In this document: piece by piece, positions 52,054-61,296 of the stretch
Position numbering within the stretch: the first letter of the stretch is position 1
How the letters are laid out: each line of letters starts with the position of its first letter
NCBI RefSeq assembly: GCF_016742955.1
Contig: NZ_JABBYC010000001.1
Span: 186,001 to 250,000, forward strand
DNA from: Myceligenerans indicum
GTDB lineage: Bacteria; Actinomycetota; Actinomycetes; Actinomycetales; Cellulomonadaceae
Reading direction: 5' to 3'
Length of the DNA stretch: 64,000 bases
Position numbers and translations under genes: made by a program
The notes under the pieces: generated by a model
What the model was told of the DNA's origin: nothing
Database searches by the model: none
Seen by the model: the letters and a program-made list of their open reading frames with translations, nothing else

Positions 52054-53487
52054 GTGGGTACCCGGGTGAGTGTGGAGCAGCACAGGGACGACGTCGAACG
52101 CCTGCTGGCGGGGCTGGTCGGCAGCGGTTCGCCCGGGGACGGGGCGGACGGCGGGCCTTCCCGGCCCACCGGGGCGCACGCCGAGGCGGTGACCGTCGCG
52201 GAGGCACTCGGCCGCGTCCTGGCCGCCGACGTGGCCGCACCAGGACCCCTGCCGCGGTTCCGGAACTCCCAGATGGACGGCTTCGCCGTGCGGGCCGCGG
52301 ACGTGGCCGAGGCATCCGCCGGCACGCCCGTCATGCTGCCCGTCGCCGGTGAGGTCGCCGCCCGGCCGGGCCGGCCCGAACCACTCGCGCCCGGCACCGC
52401 GGTACGGATCATGACCGGCGCACCCGTGCCCGAGGGGGCGGACGCCGTCGTCCCCGTCGAGGACACCGACCTCGGTACCTTCAACCGCACCGGCGGACGG
52501 CCCCCGACAGCCCGCACCGGGCGGGAGAGCCCGCTGGTCACGGCAGGCGCCGGTCCGGGTGACGAAAGCGTGGCGACGGACACCGTCCGCATCCGCGTGC
52601 CGCGTGCGGCGGGGGACTTCGTCCGGGAGGCAGGGTCGGACGTCGCCACCGCCGACCTCGTCCTGCGCGCCGGGACGGTCCTGGCGCCGCACCATCTCGC
52701 CGCCGCGGCGGCCTGCGGGATCGGGGAGCTCCCGGTGCGGCGGCGGGTCAGGGTGTCGATCGTGTCCACCGGCAGCGAGCTCGTCGCGCCCGGCGAGCCC
52801 GCCGGCCCCGGGCAGATCTGGGACGCCAACGCCGTGGCGCTCGCCGCGGCGGTGAGGTCCGCGGGTGGTGTCGTGGTGGTCGCCGAGCGCGTCGGGGACG
52901 ACGAGGACGCCGCGCGTGAGGCCCTGCGCCGGGCCGCGGCGTCCGCGGACCTGGTGATCACCTCGGGCGGGGTGAGTCAGGGCGCGCACGAGGTGGTCAA
53001 GGACGTCCTGACCGACGTCGTCTTCCGGCCCGTGGCGATGCAGCCCGGCGGGCCGCAGGGGCTCGGGCGGCTCGACGGGACGCCGGTGCTGACGTTCCCG
53101 GGGAACCCGGTGAGCACCCAGGTGTCGTTCGTCGTGTTCCTGCGGGACGTGCTGCGCCGGGCCGGCGGGCTGCCGCCGGTCGGGGAGCCACGCGCGACCC
53201 TCGGACCGGAGGGTGTGCCCGCCGCCGGTCTCACGTCCCCCGGTGGCAGGCGGCAGTTCTTGCGGGGACGGGTCTCCGACGGGGTGGCGGGCGACGGGGC
53301 CGCGGGCCGGCCGGCGCCCGCGGCCGGCACCTCGCCGGGTGGCGCGCGGCGGCCGGTGGTCGACGTCGTCGGCGGGCCCGGTTCGCACCTGGTCGCGTCC
53401 ATGGCCGCGGCCGACGTGCTGATCGACGTGCCCGCCGACGTCACCCGGCTCGGCGTGGGCGACGAGGTCACCGTGCTGCCGCTGTGA
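52054..53487 (+). CDS. moeA: Molybdopterin molybdenumtransferase
   Basis: A 477-residue MoeA, which inserts molybdate into adenylylated molybdopterin. It shows FRNSQMDGFAVRAADV, RIMTGAPVPEGADAVVPVED, SIVSTGSELVAPGEPAGPGQ (MoCF-type motif), ITSGGVSQGAHEVVKDVL and LTFPGNPVSTQVSFVVF. An insertion of ~40 residues after VEDTDLG (Arg/Thr/Gly-rich) and another near the C-terminus make it longer than the typical ~400. GTG start. Confidence 0.94.
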   Translation: MGTRVSVEQHRDDVERLLAGLVGSGSPGDGADGGPSRPTGAHAEAVTVAEALGRVLAADVAAPGPLPRFRNSQMDGFAVRAADVAEASAGTPVMLPVAGEVAARPGRPEPLAPGTAVRIMTGAPVPEGADAVVPVEDTDLGTFNRTGGRPPTARTGRESPLVTAGAGPGDESVATDTVRIRVPRAAGDFVREAGSDVATADLVLRAGTVLAPHHLAAAAACGIGELPVRRRVRVSIVSTGSELVAPGEPAGPGQIWDANAVALAAAVRSAGGVVVVAERVGDDEDAAREALRRAAASADLVITSGGVSQGAHEVVKDVLTDVVFRPVAMQPGGPQGLGRLDGTPVLTFPGNPVSTQVSFVVFLRDVLRRAGGLPPVGEPRATLGPEGVPAAGLTSPGGRRQFLRGRVSDGVAGDGAAGRPAPAAGTSPGGARRPVVDVVGGPGSHLVASMAAADVLIDVPADVTRLGVGDEVTVLPL

Positions 53488-53521
53488 GGCCGCCTCCGGG
53501 TCCGTGCCGGCGCGGCCCGGG

Positions 53522-54298
53522 TCAGTGGTGGTGCGTGTGGCCGGCCGCGGGGTCCACGGGCGTGGCGCCCGGGCGGGTCCACTGCGGTGCGGGACGGCTC
53601 GCCGGGCCCCAGCCGCTCGCGCCCTCGGCGTCGGAACACCAGTACCAGCAGGGGTGATGGCCCTCGGGCCAGCCGTCCGGCGTGTCCTGCCAGGCCTCGC
53701 CGCGGCCGTACACCGTGAGGTCGAGCAGTGCGAACGACCCGCTCAGCTGCTCGGTGCCACGACCCGTGGTGTCGTAGGTGAGGAAGGTGCGGTCGCCGTC
53801 GCGGAGGAAGCAGGTGATGTGCCCCATCTCGCCCCCGATCGGCTCGTCGAGCCCGCGCACCGAGTACCAGGGCTGGGCGTAGCCCATGAACTCGAGGTAG
53901 GGCGCCACCTCGTCCCACGGGCCCTCGGTGAGGACGGCGAACGAGACACCCCGGGCGTTCAGATAGACCGCGTCCCGCATGTGCCAGGCCGGGACGGTGC
54001 AGCCCGCGCACTGGCCCTCGAACGGGGCGCCGTCGTGCCACATGTGCTTGTAGACCAGCAGCTCGTCGCGGCCCTGGAACAGATCGGTGAACGGTACGGG
54101 GCCGTTGGGGCCGGCCACGGGCGTGCTGCCGTCGAGCTCCACCATCGGCAGGCGGCGCCGCGCTGCGGCGATCGCGTCACCCTCCCGGGTGTGCGCCTTC
54201 TCCCGGACGAGCAGGTCGTCACGGGCCGCCAGCCAGGTGGCGTGGTCGACGACGGGCGGGCGTCCGGGCAGGACGGTGGCATCGTGCGTGGCGGTCAT
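53522..54298 (-). CDS. DUF899 family thioredoxin-like protein
   Basis: A 258-residue protein with the DUF899 pattern: WLAARDDLLVREKAHTREGD, LPMVELDGSTPVAGPNG, SDLF-type LFQGRDELLVYKHMW and a Cys pair in GQCAGCTVPAWHMRD, where the thioredoxin fold would place its active site. Ends in a His-rich tail. Enzymatic role unknown. Lies between moeA and moaE on the opposite strand. Confidence 0.86.
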   Translation of the reverse strand: MTATHDATVLPGRPPVVDHATWLAARDDLLVREKAHTREGDAIAAARRRLPMVELDGSTPVAGPNGPVPFTDLFQGRDELLVYKHMWHDGAPFEGQCAGCTVPAWHMRDAVYLNARGVSFAVLTEGPWDEVAPYLEFMGYAQPWYSVRGLDEPIGGEMGHITCFLRDGDRTFLTYDTTGRGTEQLSGSFALLDLTVYGRGEAWQDTPDGWPEGHHPCWYWCSDAEGASGWGPASRPAPQWTRPGATPVDPAAGHTHHH

Positions 54299-54444
54299 GA
54301 GGTCCTCCGGGTTCGGGTCGAACGGATGTACACGTGGTTGGACGACGCACCCTCCCTCGACTCATCGGCCGGGTTCCGCGCGGTCCCGTCCGACCGCGGT
54401 GAACGGTGTGCTCGGCGCGAGGCGCGGGTGCATAGGGTGGGGGT

Positions 54445-54864
54445 GTGACAGACGTGAGCACCGTGACCGATACCGTCCTCGCCGAGAGCGTGACGCGCGC
54501 CGTCGAGGAGGCTGTGGCCGCGCCCGAGTGCGGGGCCGTCGTGACGTTCCGCGGCGTCGTCCGGGACGACGACGGTGGACGCGCGGTGACCGGCCTCGAC
54601 TACGAGGCACACCCCGACGCCGCCGCGGTCCTGAGAAAAGTGTGCCAAGCCGTGGGGACCGAGACCGGGCTGCGCGTCGCGGCGGTGCACAGGTACGGCC
54701 ACCTCGAGGTCGGGGACGTCGCCCTGGTCGCGGCCGCGTCCGCCGGTCACCGCAAGGAGGCCTTCGAGGCGTGCTCGCTGCTGGTCGAGCGCATCAAGGC
54801 CGAGGTCCCGATCTGGAAGAAGCAGCAGTTCACCGACGGGGAGTCGGAGTGGGTGGGGTTGTAG
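54445..54864 (+). CDS. moaE: Molybdopterin synthase catalytic subunit
   Basis: A 139-residue MoaE. GAVVTFRGVVRDDDGGRAV, LDYEAHPDAAAVLRKV, VAAVHRYGHLEVGDVAL, SAGHRKEAFEACSLLVERIK and the catalytic-lysine region VPIWKKQQFTDG are all present. It dithiolates precursor Z together with MoaD, which is not encoded in this window. GTG start, divergent from the DUF899 gene. Confidence 0.94.
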   Translation: MTDVSTVTDTVLAESVTRAVEEAVAAPECGAVVTFRGVVRDDDGGRAVTGLDYEAHPDAAAVLRKVCQAVGTETGLRVAAVHRYGHLEVGDVALVAAASAGHRKEAFEACSLLVERIKAEVPIWKKQQFTDGESEWVGL

Positions 54865-54950
54865 GGCGCTGATCCCGGCGGCCGCGGGCGATGCCCGCGG
54901 CGGCTCCCCGTGGGCAGACGGGGACGGCGGGAGGCCGCCCGGTCGCCGGC

Positions 54951-56171
54951 TCAGCCCCCGATGGCGCCCATCGAGCGGGTCGTGTCGGCGAAGGCGTCGC
55001 TCGCCAGTTCGGGAGCGTCCGAGCCGTGGGCGCGCGGCTTGGCCCACATGGCGCCGCGCCAGGCGTCGGCGATCTCCTCGTCCGGCGCGTCGGAGCGCAG
55101 CAGCCCGCGCAGGTCCGTCTCCTCGTTGCCGAACAGGCAGGAACGCACGGTTCCCTCGGCCGTGAGCCGGGTGCGGTCGCAGTCCCGGCAGAACGAGCGC
55201 GTCACCGAGGCGATGATTCCCACCGTTCCCGGACCGTCGTCGACCAGCCACTCCTCGGCAGGGGCGGACGGGTCCTCGCGCCCGGCCGGCGTGAGCGTGA
55301 AGCGGGTGCCGAGCCGGGCGAGCAGGTCCGCGGCGGAGACGACGTCGTTCCGGGTCCAGTTCCCGTCCGCGTCCAGCGGCATCTCCTCGATGAACCGCAG
55401 CCGGCAGCCGTGCTCCAGGGCCCAGGCGAGCAGGTCGGGCGCACCGGTCAGGACCTCGGGGAGCAGCACGGCGTTGATCTTCACCGGCGACAGGCCGGCC
55501 GCGATCGCGCCACGGATCCCGGCGAGCACGTCGTCGAGCCGGTCGCGGCGCGTGAGCGCGGCGAACGCCGCGTGGTCCACGGTGTCCAGGCTGACGTTGA
55601 TCCGGTCGAGCCCGGCCCCGACCAGCGCCTCCGCGCGCTTGTCGAGGCCGAGGGCGTTGGTCGTGATGGCGAAGCGCACGGGGTCCGACGGCGACAGCCC
55701 GTCACCGGTACGGTGCGCCGGTCCGGGACCCGAGCCCGGTGCCCCCTGCTCCTCGTCGGTGCGGGAAGGGTGTGCGGAGCCGTGTCGGTCCGTGGCGGTC
55801 CGGTCGGCGATGCTCCGCAGTGCCCGGTCCGCCGCATCGCGTGACGCGGCGAGGATGTCCTCCAGGTCCCGCCGCATGAGCGGTTCGCCGCCCGTGAACC
55901 GCACGTCCCGGATCCCCATGCGCACACCGATCCCGACCAGGCGGGCGATCTCGCCAGGCGTGAGCAGTTCGTCGCGAGGGATGACGGGGAGCCCCTCGGC
56001 CGGCATGCAGTAGGTGCAGCGCAGGTTGCAGGCCGTGGTCAGGGACACGCGCAGGTCTCGCGCGACACGGCCGTAGCGGTCCACCAGCCGCGCGTCCTGG
56101 GGGCGCGGCGGGAGGGCGTCCAGGCGCGGCTCACGCCGCAGCGTGGGGATTCCGAGCGAGACGGCTGCCAT
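54951..56171 (-). CDS. moaA: GTP 3',8-cyclase (radical SAM)
   Basis: A 406-residue MoaA. The radical-SAM cluster cysteines are C48, C52 and C55 (ACNLRCTYC), with [13 protein letters not shown] as SAM-binding motif. The second cluster is the C-terminal CRDC...C set (CX2CX13[16 protein letters not shown]). The chain ends in Gly-Gly, needed for activity in the family. An insertion of about 50 residues (~111-163, Ser/Pro/Gly-rich) is not typical. Produces the first intermediate of molybdopterin. Confidence 0.94.
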   Translation of the reverse strand: MAAVSLGIPTLRREPRLDALPPRPQDARLVDRYGRVARDLRVSLTTACNLRCTYCMPAEGLPVIPRDELLTPGEIARLVGIGVRMGIRDVRFTGGEPLMRRDLEDILAASRDAADRALRSIADRTATDRHGSAHPSRTDEEQGAPGSGPGPAHRTGDGLSPSDPVRFAITTNALGLDKRAEALVGAGLDRINVSLDTVDHAAFAALTRRDRLDDVLAGIRGAIAAGLSPVKINAVLLPEVLTGAPDLLAWALEHGCRLRFIEEMPLDADGNWTRNDVVSAADLLARLGTRFTLTPAGREDPSAPAEEWLVDDGPGTVGIIASVTRSFCRDCDRTRLTAEGTVRSCLFGNEETDLRGLLRSDAPDEEIADAWRGAMWAKPRAHGSDAPELASDAFADTTRSMGAIGG

Positions 56172-56301
56172 CTCACGAGCCTAACCGGCCGCCCGTGCCA
56201 GATGTCCAGGCGTTCCAGGTTACGAAGAACTCACATCGGCCGGTCCTGCGACGGGATGCGGCCGGGAACGGCATCAGGGCCCCGATCCGGGGGTCCGTCG
56301 C

Positions 56302-56685
56302 TCAGGCGTATCCCGCCTTGACCACGAGCACCGGCGCCGGTGAGTCCAGGAGCACCTGCTGGGTGGTCGAACCGACCAGGAACGTGCCCACCGTCGAGTG
56401 CTTGCGGGCGCCGATCACCACGAGCGAGGCCGCGACGCGCTCGGCCGCGTCGATGATCGAGTCCGCGACCTCCTCGGACTCCGCGCGGTACGCCACGGGC
56501 TTCACCTTCACCGAGGGCGGCACGCCGTCGAGCAGGTGTGCCAGGTCGGACGGGACGTCCGGGCTCTCCTGCGGGGTCAGGACCAGGACGGAAAGGTCCT
56601 GCCGCCGTCGTTCCGCCTCCGCGGTGGCCGCTCGCAGGGCGGATTCGCCCTGGGGCGATGCGTTGTATGCCACGAGGACCGTCAT
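56302..56685 (-). CDS. Universal stress protein (UspA family)
   Basis: A 127-residue single-domain UspA protein: MTVLVAYNASPQGESALRAA, SLVVIGARKHSTVGTFLVGS and APVLVVKAGYA. The ATP-binding loop is a near match to GxxG-9x-G(S/T). The first loop glycine pair is changed, so nucleotide binding is uncertain. ATG 56685 follows CAGAGGA. Confidence 0.88.
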   Translation of the reverse strand: MTVLVAYNASPQGESALRAATAEAERRRQDLSVLVLTPQESPDVPSDLAHLLDGVPPSVKVKPVAYRAESEEVADSIIDAAERVAASLVVIGARKHSTVGTFLVGSTTQQVLLDSPAPVLVVKAGYA

Positions 56686-56944
56686 TCCTCTGAACACCTC
56701 CGGGACGCGGCTCAGCTGGGGAACTGCCGCCGGTTGAACTCTCTCACATCCGGCAAGCGGAGGCCGCATGTGCTGCGCGTCGCGCAACGTCGCGCACCGG
56801 CGTGTCGCGGCGGGTGCGGCGGGCGCGCGGCTCCCGGCGGTCGTCCCCGTGGGGCGGACGAGCGAGGTAAGCGCATTCCCAAGGGGCTCGTGGATCGCCT
56901 AGGCTGCCGTCGTACCCGTCAACGACGAAGTTCGGAGCATCACG

Positions 56945-57637
56945 GTGTCACTGAAGTCATCGGCCCCCGCGGAGCCTTCCGGGTCCGGCCCGGAGCGAGG
57001 TGTCCTCGAACGGCTCGGAGCCGCTCGCGTGGTCCCCGTCGTCGTCGTGGACGACGCCGAGCAGGGCCTCGGCGTCGCACGCGCGCTGGACGACGGCGGC
57101 CTCCCCGTCGCCGAGGTCACCTTCCGCACGTCCGGCGCGCGGGCCGCGATCGAGGCGATCACCGACCGGCACCCCGGAATGCTGGTCGGGGCCGGCACCG
57201 TGGTCGACCCACGGCAGGTCGAGGAGGCCGTCACGGCGGGCGCCGCGTTCCTGGTGTCCCCGGGGCTGAGCGTGCCCGTGGTGCGGGCGGCGCAGGACGC
57301 GGGCGTGCCGATCGTGCCGGGCGTCGCGACGGCGTCGGACATCATGGCGGCGCTCGACCTCGGCATCACGACCGTCAAGCTGTTCCCGGCGGGCGTCGTC
57401 GGCGGCCCCGCGGCGATCAAGGCGCTGTCCGCGCCGTTCGGGCAGGTGCGGTTCGTACCGACCGGTGGCGTGAGTGCGGCGAACCTGCCCGAGTATCTCG
57501 GCCTGCCGTCCGTGCTCGCCGTGGGCGGGTCGTGGATGGTGGACAAGAAGCTCGTGGCTGCCGGCGACCTCGCCGCGATCACACGCCGCACCGCCGAGGC
57601 CGTGGCGATCGCCGCCGGCGCCCGGCCGGGCGGTTGA
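56945..57637 (+). CDS. eda: 2-dehydro-3-deoxy-phosphogluconate (KDPG) aldolase
   Basis: A 230-residue class I aldolase of the Entner-Doudoroff/hexuronate route, cleaving KDPG to pyruvate and glyceraldehyde 3-phosphate. VARALDDGGLPVAEVTFRTS with the catalytic Glu, VGAGTVVDPRQVEEAV, and the Schiff-base lysine near residue 145 in TTVKLFPAG. GTG start. The KDG kinase follows ~100 bases downstream and is probably co-transcribed. Confidence 0.92.
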   Translation: MSLKSSAPAEPSGSGPERGVLERLGAARVVPVVVVDDAEQGLGVARALDDGGLPVAEVTFRTSGARAAIEAITDRHPGMLVGAGTVVDPRQVEEAVTAGAAFLVSPGLSVPVVRAAQDAGVPIVPGVATASDIMAALDLGITTVKLFPAGVVGGPAAIKALSAPFGQVRFVPTGGVSAANLPEYLGLPSVLAVGGSWMVDKKLVAAGDLAAITRRTAEAVAIAAGARPGG

Positions 57638-57734
57638 GCCCCCGCCCGGGCCCCCGTTCACCTGCCGCGCCCACAGCGCGTCCCGCCGTCGAGGCCGCGC
57701 CGGTCGCGGCCGATCTTCCCGAAGGAGTCCGAAG

Positions 57735-58841
57735 ATGACCAACCCCTCGCTGTCAGTCCGCCCCGCCGCCGAGTGCCGGTACGACGTCGTCGCGCTCGGC
57801 GAGGTCATGCTCCGCCTCGACCCCGGCGAGCGGCGGGTGCGCAACGCCCGCAGCTTCGACGTGTGGGAGGGCGGTGGCGAGTACAACGTCGCGCGCGGCC
57901 TGCGCCGGTGCTTCGGCCTGCGCGGCGCGATCGTCACGGCGCTGGCGAACAACGACGTCGGCCGCCTCGTCGAGGACCTCATGCTCACGGGCGGGCTGGA
58001 CACGTCCTGGGTGCAGTGGCGGGACTTCGACGGCATCGGGCGTGAGGTGCGCAACGGCCTGAACTTCACCGAGCGCGGCTTCGGCGTGCGCGGTGCCCTC
58101 GGGGTGAGCGACCGCGGCCACACCGCGATCTCCCAGCTGCGGCCCGACGACGTCGACTGGGACGCGCTGTTCGGTGCGGGCGTGCGCTGGCTGCACACCG
58201 GCGGGATCTTCGCCGCGCTGTCGGAACGGGCCGCGGACGTGGCCGAGGCCGCGATGGCGGCCGCACGGCGGCACGGCACGGTCGTGTCCTACGACCTGAA
58301 CTACCGGCCCTCGCTGTGGAAGGGCATCGGCGGGGTGGAACGGGCACGTGAGGTGAACCGTCGCCTGGCCCGGCACGTGGACGTCATGATCGGCAACGAG
58401 GAGGACTTCACCGCCTCGCTCGGCTTCGAGGTGGAGGGCGTCTCCGAAGACCTGACGGACCTGGACACGGGCGCGTTCCGGGCCATGATCGAGCGGGCGT
58501 CGGCCGAGTACGGCAACTTCCGGGTGATCGCCACGACCCTGCGGGGCGTGAAGTCCGCCTCCGTCAACGACTGGGGCGCGATCGCCTGGTCGCGGGCGGA
58601 GGGCTTCGCCGAGGCGACGCACCGGGCCGGCCTGGAGATCCTCGACCGTGTCGGTGGCGGCGACTCCTTCGCGTCCGGGCTGGCGTACGGCCTCATGGAG
58701 CTCGGGTCCCTGGCGGAGGCCGTCGAGTACGGCGCCGCCCACGGGGCGCTGGCCATGACGACCCCGGGCGACACGACGACGGCGACCCTGGCCGAGGTGG
58801 CCAAGCTGGCGGGAGGAGGCAGCGCCCGGGTGCAGCGCTGA
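57735..58841 (+). CDS. kdgK: 2-dehydro-3-deoxygluconate kinase (PfkB family)
   Basis: A 368-residue PfkB-type sugar kinase. DVVALGEVMLRLDPGERRVR and GGGEYNVARGLRRCFGLRGA at the N-terminus and the C-terminal signature DRVGGGDSFASGLAYGLM with the catalytic Asp. GAAGGAG lies 7 bases before ATG 57735. Together with the aldolase upstream it converts KDG from uronate breakdown, fitting a plant-polymer degrader. Confidence 0.9.
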   Translation: MTNPSLSVRPAAECRYDVVALGEVMLRLDPGERRVRNARSFDVWEGGGEYNVARGLRRCFGLRGAIVTALANNDVGRLVEDLMLTGGLDTSWVQWRDFDGIGREVRNGLNFTERGFGVRGALGVSDRGHTAISQLRPDDVDWDALFGAGVRWLHTGGIFAALSERAADVAEAAMAAARRHGTVVSYDLNYRPSLWKGIGGVERAREVNRRLARHVDVMIGNEEDFTASLGFEVEGVSEDLTDLDTGAFRAMIERASAEYGNFRVIATTLRGVKSASVNDWGAIAWSRAEGFAEATHRAGLEILDRVGGGDSFASGLAYGLMELGSLAEAVEYGAAHGALAMTTPGDTTTATLAEVAKLAGGGSARVQR

Positions 58842-58911
58842 GGCGGTGGCTGCCGCCGGGGCATCGGCGCCGGGCACCGTGCCGGGCGCGGGCGGGGCAT
58901 CTCCGGGCGCG

Positions 58912-58941
58912 GCGGGACGCGGAACATTCGCCGCGTCCCGC
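58912..58941. terminator. Perfect 11-bp dyad between kdgK and helR
   Basis: GCGGGACGCGG (58912-58922) pairs with CCGCGTCCCGC (58931-58941) around an 8-base loop, 70 bases after the kdgK stop and 34 bases before the helicase-like gene. It could terminate kdgK or act as an operator/attenuator for the downstream gene. No T-tract follows. Confidence 0.5.
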
Positions 58942-58975
58942 ACGTTGAGCCGGGGCCGCCGACCAGAGGAGTCAC

Positions 58976-61093
58976 GTGCCCCGGACCTCCGCACCGCGTC
59001 CCGACCAGACCGCCGCCGAGCAGGAACATGTCACCGGAATGTACGGCCTCCTCGACGAACAGGCCGCCGCGGCACGCGCCGAGCTGTCGCGCGTGCTGCG
59101 CGAGCGTCCGTCCGGGGCCGCCGAGGCGGCCGAGCGTGAGGTGGTCGCCTCCCGGCTGCGCAGGCGCGCTCATGCCCTGGAGACGGCCGACCACGCCCTG
59201 TGCTTCGGGCGGATCGACCGCGCCGACGGAACCTGGCTGCACGTGGGGCGCATCGGCCTGCGGCCGCGCGCCGACGCCGACCCGCTCCTGGTCGACTGGC
59301 GCGCCGACGCGGCCCGCCCGTTCTACACCGCGACCGCCCTGGCGCCCGACGGCCTGCGCCGACGCCGCCACCTCAAGGCGGCGGGCCGCACGATCACCGA
59401 GGTCAGCGACGAGATCCTGGACGGCTCGAGGCCCGGCTCGCAGGATGTCGTCGGGGACGGGCCGCTGGTCGAGGCACTCAGCGCGCGGCGCACCGGACAC
59501 ATGCGCGCGGCCGTGTCCACGCTCCGGTTCGAGCAGGACCGGATCGTCAGGTCCCCGCATCGCGGCGTCACCGTCGTGCAGGGCGGGCCCGGCACGGGGA
59601 AGACCGTCGTCGCCCTGCACCGGGCGGCCTACGTGCTGTACGCGCACGAGCGCGCCGCCGCCGAGGGCGTCCTGGTGCTCGGCCCCAACCCGCGGTTCCT
59701 CGACTACATCTCCCACGTGCTGCCCTCGCTCGGGGAGAACGACGTGCTGCTGGCCACCTGCGCCACGCTGACCGGGCGGAGCGCGGCGCCGGCGTCCGAA
59801 GGAGAGGCGAGGTCCAAGGGCGAGGCGCGGATGGCCGAGGCCCTCGCCGACACGGTCCGGCGGCGGCAGGCCCCGTCCGGCCCGCTCCGTACGCCGGGAG
59901 ACCTGCCCGACCTCTCCGCGGCCGAGGTGGCGGCCGCGAGGGCCCGGGCAGCCGGCGGCGGGCTCGCGCACAACCCCGCCCGCGCGATCTTCAAGGAGCA
60001 TGTCGTCGACACGCTCACGGACGCCCTCGAACGGGAGGCCGCGGACGCCCTGGAGCAGGTCGACCAGGAGGTCGCCGCCGTCATGGGGCGTGACGTCTCC
60101 TTCCTCGACCGGATCGCCGCCGCCGATCTGGTGCGCCTCGGCCACGACGGCGCCGCCGTCGGTGACGCGCGTGAGGACTTCGACCCTGACGCGGTGCGCG
60201 CGGAGCTCGCCGCCGACCGCGGCCTCGACGGCGCGGTGGACGTGCTGTGGCCGCGACTGGATCCCGAGGAACTGGTGCGCGAGGTCCTGGAGGCGGACGG
60301 CTGGGAGGCGGACGGCTGGGGAACGGGCGGCCGGGGAACGGGCGGCCGGACAGGTGCCGGCCGCGGTGCGTCCGATCGCTGGACCGAGGCGGACGTGCCG
60401 TTGCTGGACGAGGCGTCGGCCCTGGTGGACGGTTTGCCGGAGCGGACGTTCGGGCACATCGTCGTCGACGAGGCGCAGGAGCTCACACCCATGCAGTGGC
60501 GCATGGTGGCGCGCCGCTGCCCGTCCCGGTCGATGACGGTGGTGGGCGACTTCGCTCAGGCAGGGCAGGTCTCCACCGTGCGGAGCTGGGGTGAGGCCCT
60601 GGCCGACGTCGCCGACGAGGGGCGCACGCAGGCCTGGACCCTGACGGTCTCCTACCGCACCACCGCCGAGATTCTCGGTGCCACGCGTGACCTGCTCGCG
60701 CGGATCGCACCGGACCAGGAACCGAGCACGGCGGTACGACACGGCGAGGAGCCGCGGACTGTCGTCGTCCACCCGCGGTCCGGTTCCGGCGCCGTCGCGT
60801 CCGCCGTCGCGGCGGCCGTGTCCGACGACGTCGCGGCGCATCCGGGAGGCCAGGTCGCCGTGATCTGTGCCGAGCGGCGCGTCGGCGAGCTGACGGGGCG
60901 GGTCGAAGGGGTCGCGCAGGTGCTCCCGGCGGCTGCGGCGCGAGGACTGGAGTTCGACGCCGTGGTCGTCGTCGCGCCGGACGAGATCGTCGCCGAACGG
61001 CTCGGCGGTCAGCGCGATCTGTACGTCGCGCTGACCCGTCCGACACACCGTCTGGTCGTGGTCGAGAAGTCCACCGAGAAGGACCTCGGGTAA
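58976..61093 (+). CDS. helR: HelR/HelD-like RNA polymerase-recycling ATPase
   Basis: A 705-residue UvrD-like superfamily 1 ATPase. N-terminal coiled-coil (EQEHVTGMYGLLDEQAAAAR) as in HelD/HelR, Walker A GGPGTGKTVVALHR (~200), Walker B HIVVDEAQELTPMQWRM, TVVGDFAQAGQ, and motif VI YVALTRPTHRL near the C-terminus. HelR proteins dislodge stalled or rifamycin-bound RNA polymerase. Low-complexity Gly/Trp repeats near 440-465 are probably a local expansion. GTG start with AGAGGAG. No rifamycin-associated element is recognisable upstream. Confidence 0.85.
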   Translation: MPRTSAPRPDQTAAEQEHVTGMYGLLDEQAAAARAELSRVLRERPSGAAEAAEREVVASRLRRRAHALETADHALCFGRIDRADGTWLHVGRIGLRPRADADPLLVDWRADAARPFYTATALAPDGLRRRRHLKAAGRTITEVSDEILDGSRPGSQDVVGDGPLVEALSARRTGHMRAAVSTLRFEQDRIVRSPHRGVTVVQGGPGTGKTVVALHRAAYVLYAHERAAAEGVLVLGPNPRFLDYISHVLPSLGENDVLLATCATLTGRSAAPASEGEARSKGEARMAEALADTVRRRQAPSGPLRTPGDLPDLSAAEVAAARARAAGGGLAHNPARAIFKEHVVDTLTDALEREAADALEQVDQEVAAVMGRDVSFLDRIAAADLVRLGHDGAAVGDAREDFDPDAVRAELAADRGLDGAVDVLWPRLDPEELVREVLEADGWEADGWGTGGRGTGGRTGAGRGASDRWTEADVPLLDEASALVDGLPERTFGHIVVDEAQELTPMQWRMVARRCPSRSMTVVGDFAQAGQVSTVRSWGEALADVADEGRTQAWTLTVSYRTTAEILGATRDLLARIAPDQEPSTAVRHGEEPRTVVVHPRSGSGAVASAVAAAVSDDVAAHPGGQVAVICAERRVGELTGRVEGVAQVLPAAAARGLEFDAVVVVAPDEIVAERLGGQRDLYVALTRPTHRLVVVEKSTEKDLG

Positions 61094-61296
61094 ACGCGTT
61101 TCACGAGGTCAGTGAGTATTCTTACACCTGTGATGCGCGGTTTTCCACAGATCACGACCTGAGTGGGCAAACCACCCCCGGCGGTCCTACTCTCAAGCGG
61201 TCGGTCGGCCTCGGAAACAGCGCATCGTCGCGCTGTCAAGAAGGCGCGACCGCGAGTGCACCGTTCGTTGTCAGTGACGTTCTCAGGGGGAGACGA

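Noticed and set aside
58842..58975. Search for a rifamycin-associated element upstream of the HelR-like gene
   Set aside because: No GGGGCTT...AAGCCCC-type dyad is present; only the unrelated 11-bp dyad was found.
61141..61149. TTTTCCACA, one mismatch from a DnaA box, in the gap after the HelR-like gene
   Set aside because: A single near-match without clustering, AT-rich unwinding region or replication genes nearby; expected by chance.
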